Assembly (NCBI GenBank): GCA_030549775.1
Contig: CM060175.1
Location: forward strand, 102,840,922 to 102,904,921
Direction: 5' to 3'
DNA length: 64,000 bases
DNA from: Tamarix chinensis
Lineage: Eukaryota > Streptophyta > Magnoliopsida > Caryophyllales > Tamaricaceae
Positions 46,570 through 58,799 of this stretch are shown in pieces; the first letter of the stretch is position 1; each line of letters begins with the position of its first letter. Under the pieces are notes generated by a model. The model saw only the letters and a program-made list of their open reading frames with translations, did no database searches and was not told where the DNA came from. The position numbers were made by a program, and so were the translations under genes.

Positions 46570-46950
46570 AAACATAGCAAAACAAAAAAGGGTGGTCTCC
46601 ATTAAGGCCATAAATGAGCTGAGCAAGTCGGAATAGACTCATAATCAGCTTGTTTAATAAAAGAATCTACAAATAAGGCTTAAGTTTAGCCCATTTAAAA
46701 ATAAGCCAAATTATAAATGAATCAAGCTGAGATAACTTGTGAGCTTTTGTAGTAAATTATTCAAGCTCACAAGCATTTATATTATAAACAAGCTTGAGCT
46801 CGAATTTTTCGTCCTTAAAATTAAGCCCCTTTTTTAAAACGAGCCAAAAGTTATTGTTTACGAGTGACTTATTTAGCTCAATAAACAAATAGAGCCATTA
46901 ACGAGGTGAGCCCAAAAAGCTCACACATCACTTTAATTCGCTTAGAACCC
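46570..46950. repeat. Degenerate AAGCTTGAGCTC-type repeat
   Basis: Words such as GAGCTGAGC, CAAGCTCACAAGC, AAGCTTGAGCTCGAA and TTAGCTCA recur through about 380 bp without a clear period. Such degenerate AGCTC-rich sequence is common in plant intergenic DNA. It marks the right edge of the bHLH gene island. Confidence 0.5.
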
Positions 46951-47295
46951 AACATGGTCTCACTAGCATTTTTAGTTTTTGATTTGATTTAACATGAAAT
47001 TTGATCCTATGATCATGAAATTTTATAACAATCATATTTTTATATCAATGAACATGTTTAAGGGTCGAGTAAATATTTTCATAATTTTTAGAGCATTAGT
47101 TCAACTTATTTAGCTAAAACCCTCCAAAAGTCACTTTTCAGATATTATCTTCACCTACTCTTTGTTCTCTCCCCTTCCCTCTCTTCATACCAACAATATT
47201 AGCATGGGAAGGTATCGATTGGTGTCCTTCGTATGTTCTTGTCCCTTTTTCTCACTTCATTCGCCCAAAATCATTTGACTTGCTTACATAATTAT
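46950..47295. other. No gene recognised
   Basis: AT-rich sequence, pyrimidine-biased near 47140-47200, just before an LTR start. Confidence 0.5.
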
Positions 47296-49478
47296 TGTAA
47301 TACCCCCCAATATTTTGGATACCTTAATTTTTTTAGGATTGGTATTTCTTGAGTTTAAAAGCCCTTAGTTATGTTATGTATCACATAATTGTAGATTTTT
47401 GAAACACTAGTTGTATTTTTAGAATATTTTGTTTAGGACTCCTGGTCATTTATCATGGATTTCTGTTCCATGAGACTTCCGAGCCAATTTTGACCTCTAA
47501 ACTACTTTTTTCACATTTTTTTGAGTCTCATATGCTTGTTCAAAATATCAAACTAAGTTATTGGCAAAAAAATACTATTTAACATTTTTGTGGGTCTAAA
47601 TTATGTGTTTGGAACCTATTAAGCCTTTCTAGTTATTTAAATTTAAAACAATTTGAGGGATGATCTTATTTTATTATTCTTGAGTTAAATATGATCTAAA
47701 ATATTCTATTATTATTCATATCATTTTTGGAGTATTTTAGATATTATTAGACACATTTTTACGTCACTGAATTGCATTTATCTTCCTCAATTCTTATTCA
47801 AACTTTATAAGAATGCACATGAGTCTTTCATTATTGATAAGAACTTATTATAACATCTCATTTGGACCCAATTATTTTTGTGGTCCTTGGTAGAGGTAGC
47901 AAATTTTGTTTTGTCCTCTATGTTAGATATTTTTATAAAAGTATATTAAGATTGGTTTATTTTTTCTTTCTTTCTTTTTCCTCCACTCATTTTTTTGTGT
48001 TTGGTGGATCAAGGAGAAAATCTCATTTTATTCCCTTCCATGTGGCACCACCTTGAGTTTGTGGTAGCCAAGTTTGTTTTTTACCCTTATATCCTAAACT
48101 TAGCACCTAAGGTAGCCAAGTTTTTTACTAAGAAACTTTGAGTCATTTTTCTTCTCTGTCCTCTCCCTACCAACAAAACTCATTTCCCCTTATTTTTCCT
48201 CTCAAATTTTGTGGTGTTCATGGCCCATCTCCTCCTTTGTTGAAGCTCAAATCCTAACCACCATTTCAGCATAAGTTATTTCACCCTTTCTCCTTTGTAT
48301 TGGTTTATGAGAATTGTTCTCTATAATTTCTTATTTGGTTTTATAGGTTATATCTTTGTAATTTTCTTAGCATTAAATCTTAGAGATTAAAGATAAACCT
48401 CTGAAACCCTAAGTAAATATATTTGATATATGTTATATACTTTCGCTTCAAGTTGACATGATTTAGGTATTTTTGTGGTGGTTCAACCTTTTGGCTATAA
48501 ATTGTGATTCATAGGATTTTAGTTAAATCTAAGAAGACCATGATGATGCTTGATGTTTTAGGATGATTTTGATATATAACATGTTATGATTTAGGTTTGA
48601 TTTATATGTTTTATATGCGTTTAAAGATTATCATGCTTTAGGTTTTTATGGTTTGGGGGTTTTAGTTTGTGCGTTATATTGGATGATGTGGTTTTTATTA
48701 TTAAATCTAAGGATACCATGATAATCATTGTAATTTTTAGATGAATTTGGATATATAATTTGCTTGATTTGAATATTTTTTGATGCTCTAGTTTATGGTT
48801 GAAAGTTTTAAAGGTTTAGATATTATTGTGGTGCTCTTCATGTTCTTGAGAACATTCAATGTGTTCTTGAGTTAATGGCATCCTAATTACTATAAGTAAG
48901 ATTTAATATTATGCTAATTATGCTTTGGTCTATAAAAATATTACAATAACTAAAATACCCCTAAAAGAATTTTAACATGGTTTAGGATCAAAGGTTGACT
49001 ATAACCTTTAACTATTCACCCTTGACCTTCATGATTAGTAAATAATTGTTAATAGTAATTTAATGGTTTTTTGGTGAATATTAAATCTCGGTAATAAAAT
49101 ATTTTTAATGTTTGGATTTAAATTTCTTAATATAAAATAATATTTTTAGTTACCTATGAATAGTGTTTTGTATGAATAGTATTTTTTAGAAAAGTTCCTA
49201 TTTGAATTATTTTGACATTCTAAGTTCTTTCCCACTATCTGTTTAGTCTTTTTTGGCCATAAATGTGATTATTTGGACTATGAAGTATTTTTAGGATTTT
49301 TCATTAAAATGGATTTACACAATTGATCATTATTTTATCTTAATTAGCTTCTAAGCGTCCGATTTTGTTGGTTTGGGTTATGCCTTTGTTAAGATTTTGT
49401 TGGTTTAGCATTTGAGTTGTTTGTGGCTTCTATCTTGGTCTTGATTCTGGATCCTCATAATTCCTTTTAAGTGGTTTT
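47296..49478 (+). repeat. 5' part of a long LTR, truncated
   Basis: Starts TGTAATACCCCCCAATATTTTGG, as expected for the family. A moderately pyrimidine-rich tract lies at about 47940-48260. The copy stops at 49478, where another LTR begins. Whether it resumes after 54443 is unclear. The sequence beyond that point begins with a different, more C-rich tract, so it may belong to a separate insertion. Confidence 0.55.
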
Positions 49479-50507
49479 TGTAACATCTCAAAATTTTGTA
49501 ACTTTATTTTCGAGTGCTTCGCCTATATGTGAAACCTAACATTTAAACCTTGTACTAATTATTTTATAACTAAAATTTGACCCATAACGCAAATATATTC
49601 TTAAATAATTTTGTAATAGCCTGTATTTTTAAAATTCAATGTTATTAAGCTTAATTATTTTATTAGCATAATTTGATGAAAATATTTAATTATTTTAATT
49701 TTGATTCTTTTTATAGATTTATCGACGATTTTGACTTCATATTAGAATTCGATTAATCATTGTCATTACGGATTATTCTAGATAAGTTTGTTCACGACCA
49801 TAATTTTAATATATTCATATGATTTTCATTATCATTTTAAAATATATATTTTCATTCTTTCTTGTCTTTTAACTTTTAATATTTTAGATTAGTTTTTGAT
49901 TATAACTTTATCGTATGATTATGACTTTGTTTTAGAGTTATATTTCTTTAATAAAATAAATTATTTAATTTATAAAAATCTCATTCAAATAGTAAAATTA
50001 TTTTAATGATTTTATCCATAGAAAATATTTTTGACCTTGAATTTATTTGTTTTTCTAAGGTCGATTATATCTTTGAAAAGTTTTAAATTAAAAATATTTT
50101 TGTAACTTATTTGTGATTTTCTTTTTAAAATTAATTTTTTTCTATTTTACCCTTTTTGGTTTATGGATGACCATTTTCAGAAATTATTTAAATCAATCTT
50201 GGTCTCTTAGAATTTTATTAAATATTTTCTTATATGGTTTTAAATATTTTTTGAGGTTTTATTATTTATTTTCGTAAATAATATATATCTTTAAGTTCGT
50301 TAGTATTTTCTTCTGAAAGCATTTTTGAAAGTCTTTGAATAGCTTTTATACCTTTGGATCCTTACAAAAAGGTTTTCGTTAAATGAGTTTCAAATAAATT
50401 TTACCTGTAAATATTTTTTGCACATTTTATACCATCTTATATATATGTGTGTGTGTATTTGTAAATAAATGAATAAAAAATCACCCATCGGTCCCTCCCC
50501 CATTATT

Positions 50508-50542
50508 TTTCTTCTTCTTCTTCTTCTTCTTCTTCTTCTTCT

Positions 50543-50593
<51 letters not shown>
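50508..50593. repeat. (CTT)n(CT)n compound microsatellite
   Basis: Ten or so CTT units pass directly into more than twenty CT units within the pyrimidine tract of the nested LTR. Open frames on either strand here are simple Leu/Ser or Arg/Glu repeats. Confidence 0.95.
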
Positions 50594-50597
<4 letters not shown>

Positions 50598-53500
50598 CTT
50601 TCTCTCCTTCCTACGTGCAACCTAACTTTCTCCGCTCCCATATCCTCTTCCCTGCTTCACTTCTCCACAACACCACTCTAGCCACTTGTCGCATTGCGCC
50701 GAACCACCACCACACCACTATCACCCCTTGTCCCTCCTCTCGACACCACCATCCTCTACCAACGAGTAGGAGCAATAGCACATGAAGATAGCAGTGGCAT
50801 GCTACCATCCGGTCACCTCTAGCATCACTTGACCACTAACGAACATCCCTTGACCTTCGACGGAGCTTCCTCAAACTTCACCATCTTCGATTTGCATTGT
50901 TTCATTTGGTATAAATTATCAAGACCCTAACTTCTAAATTAAGTAAATTTTGATAAAATTGGGTTTAAATAAGTTAAATTAGTTGTTTACTTATGTATAT
51001 ATATTGTATCAATGATTTAAAGTGGTTAATAATTGTGTATGCGGTTGATTTGTGAAAATTAGAATTTTGACCCAGTTATGTCCCCATTTTTTAGATTCGT
51101 CCGATTAAGCTATTTTTTAATGAATTGATTATACAATATGTTGTAAAATATATCTAGCTTCATATTGGAATTGTCAATTTGAGAAATTTATGTGGAATTA
51201 ATTGGAATTGGATTTTGAGGTCAAAATCCGTGTGTGATGAAATTGAATTGCATAATCAAGTTGTTTCATTCCATTGATTTCACAATATGCTTTGAAATGT
51301 ATTTAATTTCATGTTGGAAGTGTCAATTTAAAAAATTTGTGTGAAATCGATGGGAATTGAATTTTTAAGTCAAACTCTTACAAATCTAAATTGAATTGTA
51401 TAATTGAGTTATTTTATTCAATTGATTATATAATTTACATTAGAATACATTTAATTGAAATCCTGAACTATCAATTTAAATACTTTAATGAGAATTGATC
51501 GGATTAGCATCTTGGACTCAAAAATCCGAATTGTATTAAATTGGGTATTTATTTTTTTATTTTTGATCAATTGACTATATAATATGTTATAAAATATGTC
51601 TAATTGAATTTCTAAACATTCAATTTAAGTAAATTAATAAAATTCAATCGAATTACATTTTTTATCCTATGACCCTATATTTCAAATGAAATTATGATAT
51701 TGGTCATTTATATGGTGTTTTTTATGAAATTGATTTTATAGTAATAGTTGAAATGACCTTAATTGCATTCTACCATATTCAATTGGGCTTAATTGATTTG
51801 GATTGTCTGAGTTTGTGTCTTGGACCTAAAAATCCTAATTTTCAGAGATGGTTTTATAAAATTGATCTGGTTATGCTACTTTTACCTAATTAGTTACCAG
51901 CTTTGATTTAAAATTATTTAAATTATTTTTTTATCTTATTGAGTTGGATTGATTCTCTAAAAATGGTTGATTTGTCTCTTTGGCCATAGAACCTAATAAG
52001 TAAGTCATTTTTTTATAAAATTAACTTATACTCTATTGTCCTTTTCCCGATTTTCCAAATCAATTTGAAATGCCCTAAGTGATATGTGTTTAACTCGATT
52101 TGGTTAATGTTTAATTTTAAAACTTAATAGAGCTACGCTCGCGAGTCATAGGTTTTGGACATGTTTTCCAAGAAAGGTCATATGTGTCTCTCTTTGTTGG
52201 TTGAATTATAATACTTCAATTGTTGATCGGTAAGGTAATTTCTAACCTAGTTATACGATTTCTATCAGCGATCTAAGAAAGCATTATCATGAATTGTCAA
52301 CTTGTCGATATCTCTCTTTCTCTTTCTAGATTTGGTTAGCTAGTTTTGAATTTAGGTAATTCATTACTTATCTTTGATTATGGCAATTCTGGGATATATG
52401 TCTTCTTGAAGTGGAAGGTGATGCGTATGCCTTATGATTATTTAAGTATGTCAAGCACATACTATATTTTTGTGTGGAAATTATATGTATCTATGAGTTT
52501 ATAACCTCAATGCAAACACATGTTAATATGTCTCTTGAATATGGTATGTGTTTGATTATATGAAGGGTTGAGCATGATTATGTGGTTAACATGCTTATCT
52601 AATTATGAAATGTTTAGGGATTTTATAGTATGTTGTAATGTGTCTAAATTATAATCAGTTTAGAAAACCGTATCATTGGTTGACTATGGATTGAAAATGT
52701 ATGATATCTTATGGTTGGTTTTTATACTATGGAATTATTCAATTTTAATGCCATTTGAAATCGGCTGACTTGAATTTCACCTGAAATCAATCGGCTTTAA
52801 TGCCACTTGGATTGGATCGGTTTTAATGCCACTTGGGTATAATAATGAATATTCATTGTGTTGATGGAAGTGATTTAATTTTTGTTATGTGGGACTGATT
52901 TATGCATGGTTAAATCTTTAAAGAATACATTAATCACTTAAATTGAAAGATCTTGATACGAGACTTGTACCGCTCGGGGTAGCTATACGAGTTAGATTTG
53001 GTATTCACTTGGTACTATTTCGATGATTTTCTCTTTTGTGATCCTGAGTGCCTTACAAGGTCTAGAGAGGCCCTCTTCTAATCTATAGGTGTGTCGATAT
53101 ATTTCGACCCTATAGGGGGTATACATACTTAAGTGATTAAGTGTCCTATTTATTGGTGGTCAGATTACATTTCTGGGTAGGCCAACTAGGGCTGGTACTG
53201 TTTGAGTACTAGATTAGTTGTTACAATTTCTTTGAGTCTCCATCCTTAAGATAAGATTATCAAATGATTGTGATCACAATAATGAAATATTGTAATCGAT
53301 TATCCTCATTCATTCATGGACTTTATATTTCATTATCCTAAGCATGACTCTCATTTTTCTTTTATACAATCGTGCTACCATGTGACACCTATCCTTAGTT
53401 ATTACATGATCTATTATTTAAACCGCATGTGGGACTTATGTGTAGAATGCGTTCATGATTAGTTATATGCTCGTACCATAGGTGTTTCTATGTCTAGTCA

Positions 53501-53874
53501 TGTATTTATATGCACGAATCATGACCATGCATTTTATCGTATGTCAACGTATGTCTCATATGTTCTCTGCTACTACCACATGTACCCACATGTAATATTG
53601 ATAATTATGACTAAAATATTTCATATGAACATGCTTTACTTTAGCTATTGCATATGTGTCTCACCCTTGTCTTTTTATGTATGAATTTTTTTTAATACTT
53701 ATTGGGCAAGCAATGAATAATCTATTATATAATTCTTGAAACCACATGAGTTATTGTATGAGTGAAATGATCTATGTATCACATGTATAATTGGTTATGA
53801 GTATTGTAAGCTAAAGATTTCCATGTATTATGTGTATCATGTTTCCTCCCTTAAGTTAGGTAGTTGTAATTTAC

Positions 53875-53895
53875 TCAGTATTGGATCCATACTGA
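53875..53895 (+). promoter_or_regulatory. Hairpin near LTR 3' end
   Basis: TCAGTAT-TGGATCC-ATACTGA has a perfect 7-bp stem, in the same relative place (about 550 bp before the LTR end) as 9005-9022 in the other 5-kb copy (about 415 bp before its end). The loop sequence differs, while the stem is kept. Confidence 0.5.
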
Positions 53896-54443
53896 TACTA
53901 CCTTGGTTGAATGGGTCCTACGACGATCCACTGATGGTGAGGAGCAGACCTCTTGTGTAGGCTTAAGATCGAATATTTTTGATGGGTTGAAGACTGAGCT
54001 TTGAAATAGTAGGCAACTCGGAGTTTTATCCCTCATGGATTTGTCTTTATATATATGTATTTACTTGGAAAATTTTCAAGCATTGTATTAAAATTTTAAG
54101 GGTGTTGTAATTGAATTTTAATTTTCCATTACTTTTCTCATCTTTTAAAATCTAGGGTTATTTCACAGGTTTTCTAGCTAATTTGATTAGCGTTGATTTT
54201 GTTCAATAAAATCGTTCGCTTGCCATCTACCATTGGATATCTCCTTGTGGAAGTTTATCTTCATGGTATAAATGTTGTTTGAAGTTTATTTGGATAGGTT
54301 TTAGCCTTGCATCTAGCATGAGATAAATGGTGGACATTTATTTTGTGTTAAATGTGGTGGTAACATTCCCTATTTTCCGTTTTAGCTTCCGCATTATTCC
54401 ATTAAGTGAAATTTTTTAGGAGTGAATTTTGGGGGTGTTGTAA

Positions 54444-57400
54444 ATTTTCCTAATCATTTTTTTACCACTTTTATTTTTATTAAACCTATCATAGACCTGT
54501 GGATTTTTTCCTGATTTATTTTCTTAATCGGGTACCCTAACCTAACTAAACTAAACCTAAAATAATATAATACTATCATATCCCTACCACCACCCAATTT
54601 CACATAACCCGACTGCCAACTATCTCTCTACCATGCAAACTCCCTTTGTTGTGTCCTTTTTCCTTCCACCAAGCATGCCCTCAGTCTTCTTCCACTTCTC
54701 ACGAACAACCTGACCTTACCGTAACCCTATATTCAAACCAAACCCCTAATTGACTACATAATACCCATCCTCATCCATTATTTTGTTCATATTTCCCATC
54801 CAAAACCCCGATCCCCATCTCTTCTTCTTATTATTATTACTTCTCCATCTTCCTTGAACTATTTTCTTAACCTAGTTGTGCTCTATAATGCATAGCACTG
54901 CCAACATTCACCATACACCATCATCATTGTCAAACTACTACCTTCTTGCCTAGCCATCGCCTCCTCATCCCCATTTACCTTCCCTCGTCATTACCTAACC
55001 ATCACTGCACCAAACCATGCCTTTTACCCTCTCCTTGAGATGCCTTATTTGTTTTGGTTGAGGCACACGAGTGTGCACCAACACATGCACAACAGTGCGA
55101 GCCTCACATAACACGTTCCCTTATGGCCCGCCTTAGTTGCTACCCAGTTTTACCTTACACACTTGTGCTCTTATAACATAACCCACGCATGTGTCTGTGC
55201 CTCACCTCTCCTCAACTATCCTCATAGCCATTAGAATTAGCAACCACCACCTCAACCTTCCTCTTCTCCTTACAACATCGTCCAATACCACCCATCCAAC
55301 CTCCACCTAGCCCAAACCATTGCCAACCACCACCACAACCCTCTTATTCCTTGTGTCAACTTCCCCTATTGCTACACCCTACTACGTTAACCTCTGTTGT
55401 TTCCCTCTACCTAGTAGCATCATCCTCCATCGGTACCTCTTTCTCAGCCATATCACATCCTCACCTATCACCCTTGTAGTGTGAGATGATGTCTCCACCA
55501 CAAACCTTCCTAGCCCTTGACACACCTCCCTCGACCATCCTCCTTAACATGATTTGTGCCTCAATCGTACCCATTTCCTCTGCCCAACCCAACTCTACCC
55601 AACCACCATCTATTTTCCATGTTCTCCATCTCACAAGCTACCCTCACCAACCATCATAGTTACAGTTTTTACCACCACTCCAACCACCATCGTGCACCTC
55701 CCCATTAAAGGCACTTGCAACCCCTTCCTTTGTGCATGAGCTCACACTACACATACAGTGTGAGTTGATAATTTTATTCCTTTTAAATTTTATGGGTATT
55801 TTAGTACTTTTATTTGATAAATATTTTAATAAAAAAATATGATTTTATAGGTTAGATATTAATATGGTTAATGTGGTTTTATTTTTAGATGAAAGAGGTT
55901 GAGTTGTGGAGCATAATCGTTTTAATAGGCTGCCTATATTTTGTGCTTTTACTAGAAATTAGGTAATTTTTATATTTTACTAAAATGTCAAACATCGCAT
56001 AATAGCACATTAGGGTTGTGATGTATGAACCATGTCAAGTACTTTTACTATATTGTAATCAATATACTATACTAAAATGTTAGGCATTGCATGATAAAAA
56101 CAATAGGATTTTGATGTATAGTTCATGTAAAGCATATTAAAATGGTTTTAATATCGGGAATAAGTTATGTATGATATGTATGTGTAATATAATAGTTTGG
56201 GTTTGCTTAGGTGTATTTTGGTATGTTTATTATCAGTACGTGTCTTAAGGGTAATTTGGTCTTTTTAAGTGTATCATGTGATTTGTTCCATTAAGTATGC
56301 CTAATTATTATTATTTATTATTTAGCATAGGAATCTGTGATTTTAGATGAATTAGATACACATGTTAAGGTTTTACATGTTAAATCATATGCAAGGGTAA
56401 CATGGTAATTTGATGTGTCTAGTAATTTAGTGGTATGTCTAATACTTTAATTATTATATTTTAACATTTTCATGGTAAATTGGTAAATAAAATGGAATCA
56501 ATATTCAGAATGCATGATAATGTAGAAACTATGGCATCAGGAGCATTTGCTCATTTTCAGCCTAATGCGACCAAATGTGAATAATTGAACTTAGGATGGC
56601 CTTAGTAGATTTATAATGTTCAACTTGGTTTTATCTTTGATTACAACTGTATTGAGTAATTAGATATGTGTAAAAATGGTTGGGTATAAAAATTGAATCT
56701 ATGTGATTGATTTGTGGTATCATGGTTACCTTAATAAAAATACTAATATTTAAAGTGAAAAATCTCAATTGAAAATTGCCTCTCTTTAGGGGTCATTACC
56801 CTCAAGACGTGGTTTAGCCTATGGTTAAATATGAATTTTTGGTAGTGCATCTTAGTGCCTCGGCCACGCTTTATATCTTAATTTATTTAGAAATATGGAC
56901 TTATAGAGAGTATGTATACTTATGGATTAGGTACCTTAGTGTCTTTGGATTGATAGTCAGTAGGATACTCTGATGACCGGAGTACCTTATTTTCCCCAGG
57001 TTGACATGATCTCCCTTCAAGTAAATAAAAATGGAAATAATTATTATTGAATCAAAAATGAATATTGGATTAGATTGGTTGTAGCCATTGTGCATACCTA
57101 TGGATTGGTAGTAACCTTTGTGCCTACTATGGTTCTATGGTAGCCTTCGGCACTTCGTGCCTACTTGTGTCCTGTATTGTGCCTTTAAGCCCCGCCTATG
57201 ATATTATGAGTTTCCATTAGTATTGTGCATTTGAGCCCTACTTGTGATGTATGGATATTATTGGCTTGACATTGAGATATAAGATATATGGTGAAGGAAA
57301 TGGTATTATATTGAGATTGGTTCTAATCATTATTTCATAGAGAATCCCTTAGATGTTTGGTTTGTAAGTCTTGGTATATATTTATAATGGGTTTGATTAG

Positions 57401-57690
57401 TATGTGGCTTGGTGATGTTTGTTTATCTCATCTAATTATTGTATTTTTATCATCTCATATATTTTTTTAATGTTTTATATCATATATTGTTGTGATGACT
57501 TATATTTGTTCCATGCAAGCTTTCCATATTAGTCTTGTATAATGAGTTATTTGGCACTATCTCACAAAAGGGTTCCGTTTTCGTAAGCCTCTATCTATTC
57601 AATAGGCAATGGTCTTTGCAGGTTAGCTTGTGAGATACATTAAATACTAATAGTTTGGATTAAGAGTTAAAACTATCTGGTGTCCCTTTT
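54444..57690 (+). repeat. Long-LTR copy lacking its ends
   Basis: A C-rich tract (54580-55740) is followed by AT-rich sequence with GGGTAATTTGGTCTTTTTAA (56240) and GGTAACATGGTAATTTGATG (56396). A diverged anchor ATACTAATATTTAAAGTGAA lies near 56740, and short GCCTAC/GTGCCT units at 56930-57230. The 3' region AAAAGGGTTCC...GCAGGTTAGCTTGTGAG and GATTAAGAGTTAAAACTATCTGG (57560-57680) aligns with 9020-9145 of the 5-kb solo LTR. The true 3' end is missing; unrelated sequence begins near 57690. The left end abuts the nested LTR at 54443. Confidence 0.6.
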
Positions 57691-57915
57691 ACTTAACTGG
57701 TCCTATTCAATATCCAACCCGTATGGTAACTGGTTTACCGGCAGACTAGTCAGGTCCGGTTTAAAATACTATGGTCCAAACCTTTCAAAAGTTGTATATG
57801 TATACCTATTAATATATATTTTTAAAATTGTATGGCTGTATCATTCAAGACAATTTGTAAAGAAAAACTAGAACATTCAGCCTAATTAATGATAAAAATT
57901 TATGTAACAAACTTA
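57690..57915. other. No gene recognised
   Basis: AT-rich sequence with an AACCCGTATGGTAACTGG and CAGGTCCGGTTTAAA patch near 57716-57765; not identified. Confidence 0.4.
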
Positions 57916-58159
57916 GTGCTCGTTTGGTATGGGGTAATGGGAGTGGAAAAACTATCCCATATTTTAAATATCTTATATAGTATAATTAAAATTTTAAAAA
58001 ATGTATATTTTTGGACCAATACCCATTTTAGATCTTAATTTGATCTAAAATGGGTGTTTCATTGAAAATATTTTTTTATTATTATTAAATACTTAATATA
58101 AAAGATATAAAATAAAGCAAATTTTTTCCACCTCTATTACCCCGATGCCAAAAAATCCC
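57916..58159. mobile_element. Tourist-like MITE with TTA target duplication
   Basis: A 244-bp element. The left end contains TTTGGTATGGGGTAATGGGAG and the reverse-complemented right end TTTGGCATCGGGGTAATAGAG; both continue into GTGG. TTA flanks it on both sides (57913-57915 and 58160-58162), as expected of PIF/Harbinger-derived MITEs. The interior is AT-rich and noncoding and itself contains a small inverted pair (ACCCATTTTAGATC and GATCTAAAATGGGT). Confidence 0.8.
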
Positions 58160-58195
58160 TTAATATATAATTGGACTCAATAAATAACTATGAGA

Positions 58196-58790
58196 CATTA
58201 TGAGAAAAAAGTATTAACACTGATGATACTTCACTATCGGTGTTGAGCCATAAAGCTAATGATTATTCGTCAATATTATATCAAAGGATGAATATTTTTT
58301 TTGTCTGAAAAAATGGCAGGAAAAGACTTAAGAAGATCAACTATAAGATCATCGGTAATAAAGAGTATATTCCTTTGAAACACCATGGAGGGAAATATAT
58401 ACCTACAAGTTATTACTTAATACCAATGATAAGATCATTGATAATAAGAAATATATTCCATCGAAATACCATGGAGGGAAAATTACCGCTAAGGGAAGGG
58501 CAATGGAAATGAAGATCTTAATACTGACATTATTTGTCTTAATACCGATGATAGATAGTCAGTAATAAGTGTGATATTTGGTCGAAATAAATAGGAGGGA
58601 AATTTTTCGCCAAGGAACAAAGAGTAAAATTGAAATGCTTAATACTGACGATTATCGCTTAATACCGACGATATATCATTGGTAGTAAGGGTTTTGTTTT
58701 TATTTTTCAACCGAAAAAACGTCATATGATTTAGTTGCCCTTAATTCTAATGATTTTTGTGTTTAATACCAACGATAATTAAGGGTATGT
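58196..58790 (+). repeat. CACTA element 2: 5' terminus and subterminal repeats
   Basis: CATTATGAGAAAAAAGT at 58196 is two or three transitions away from the canonical CACTACAAGAAAA terminus. It is followed by at least eight variants of TAATACCGATGATA and ATCATCGGTAATAAG in both orientations, the usual arrangement of transposase-binding subterminal repeats. A C/T-rich leader (AACCCTAGCTCATTATTCTCC) follows at 58806. Confidence 0.7.
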
Positions 58791-58799
58791 TATAATCCA

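Larger units (their letters stand above)
49479..54443 (+). mobile_element. ~5.0-kb long LTR, nested
   Basis: Starts TGTAACATCTCAAAATTTTG and ends GTGAATTTTGGGGGTGTTGTAA, 4,965 bp, close to the 5,016-bp copy at 4420-9435. Flanks GTTTT and ATTTT differ at one base, a plausible decayed target duplication. Inside are a (CTT)n(CT)n tract (about 50508-50593), the ACATTAATCACTTAAATTGAA anchor (about 52924), short TTTTAATGCCACTTGG units (52745-52850) and a hairpin (53875-53895). There is no coding sequence and no partner LTR. Confidence 0.75.

Noticed and set aside
50390..50808. Open frames rich in Arg/Glu or Leu/Ser on both strands
   Set aside because: They are translations of the (CTT)n(CT)n microsatellite and its flanks.
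4420..54443. The two 5-kb LTRs as the pair of one giant retrotransposon
   Set aside because: Each has its own flanking target duplication and the sequence between them contains unrelated elements and a gene.
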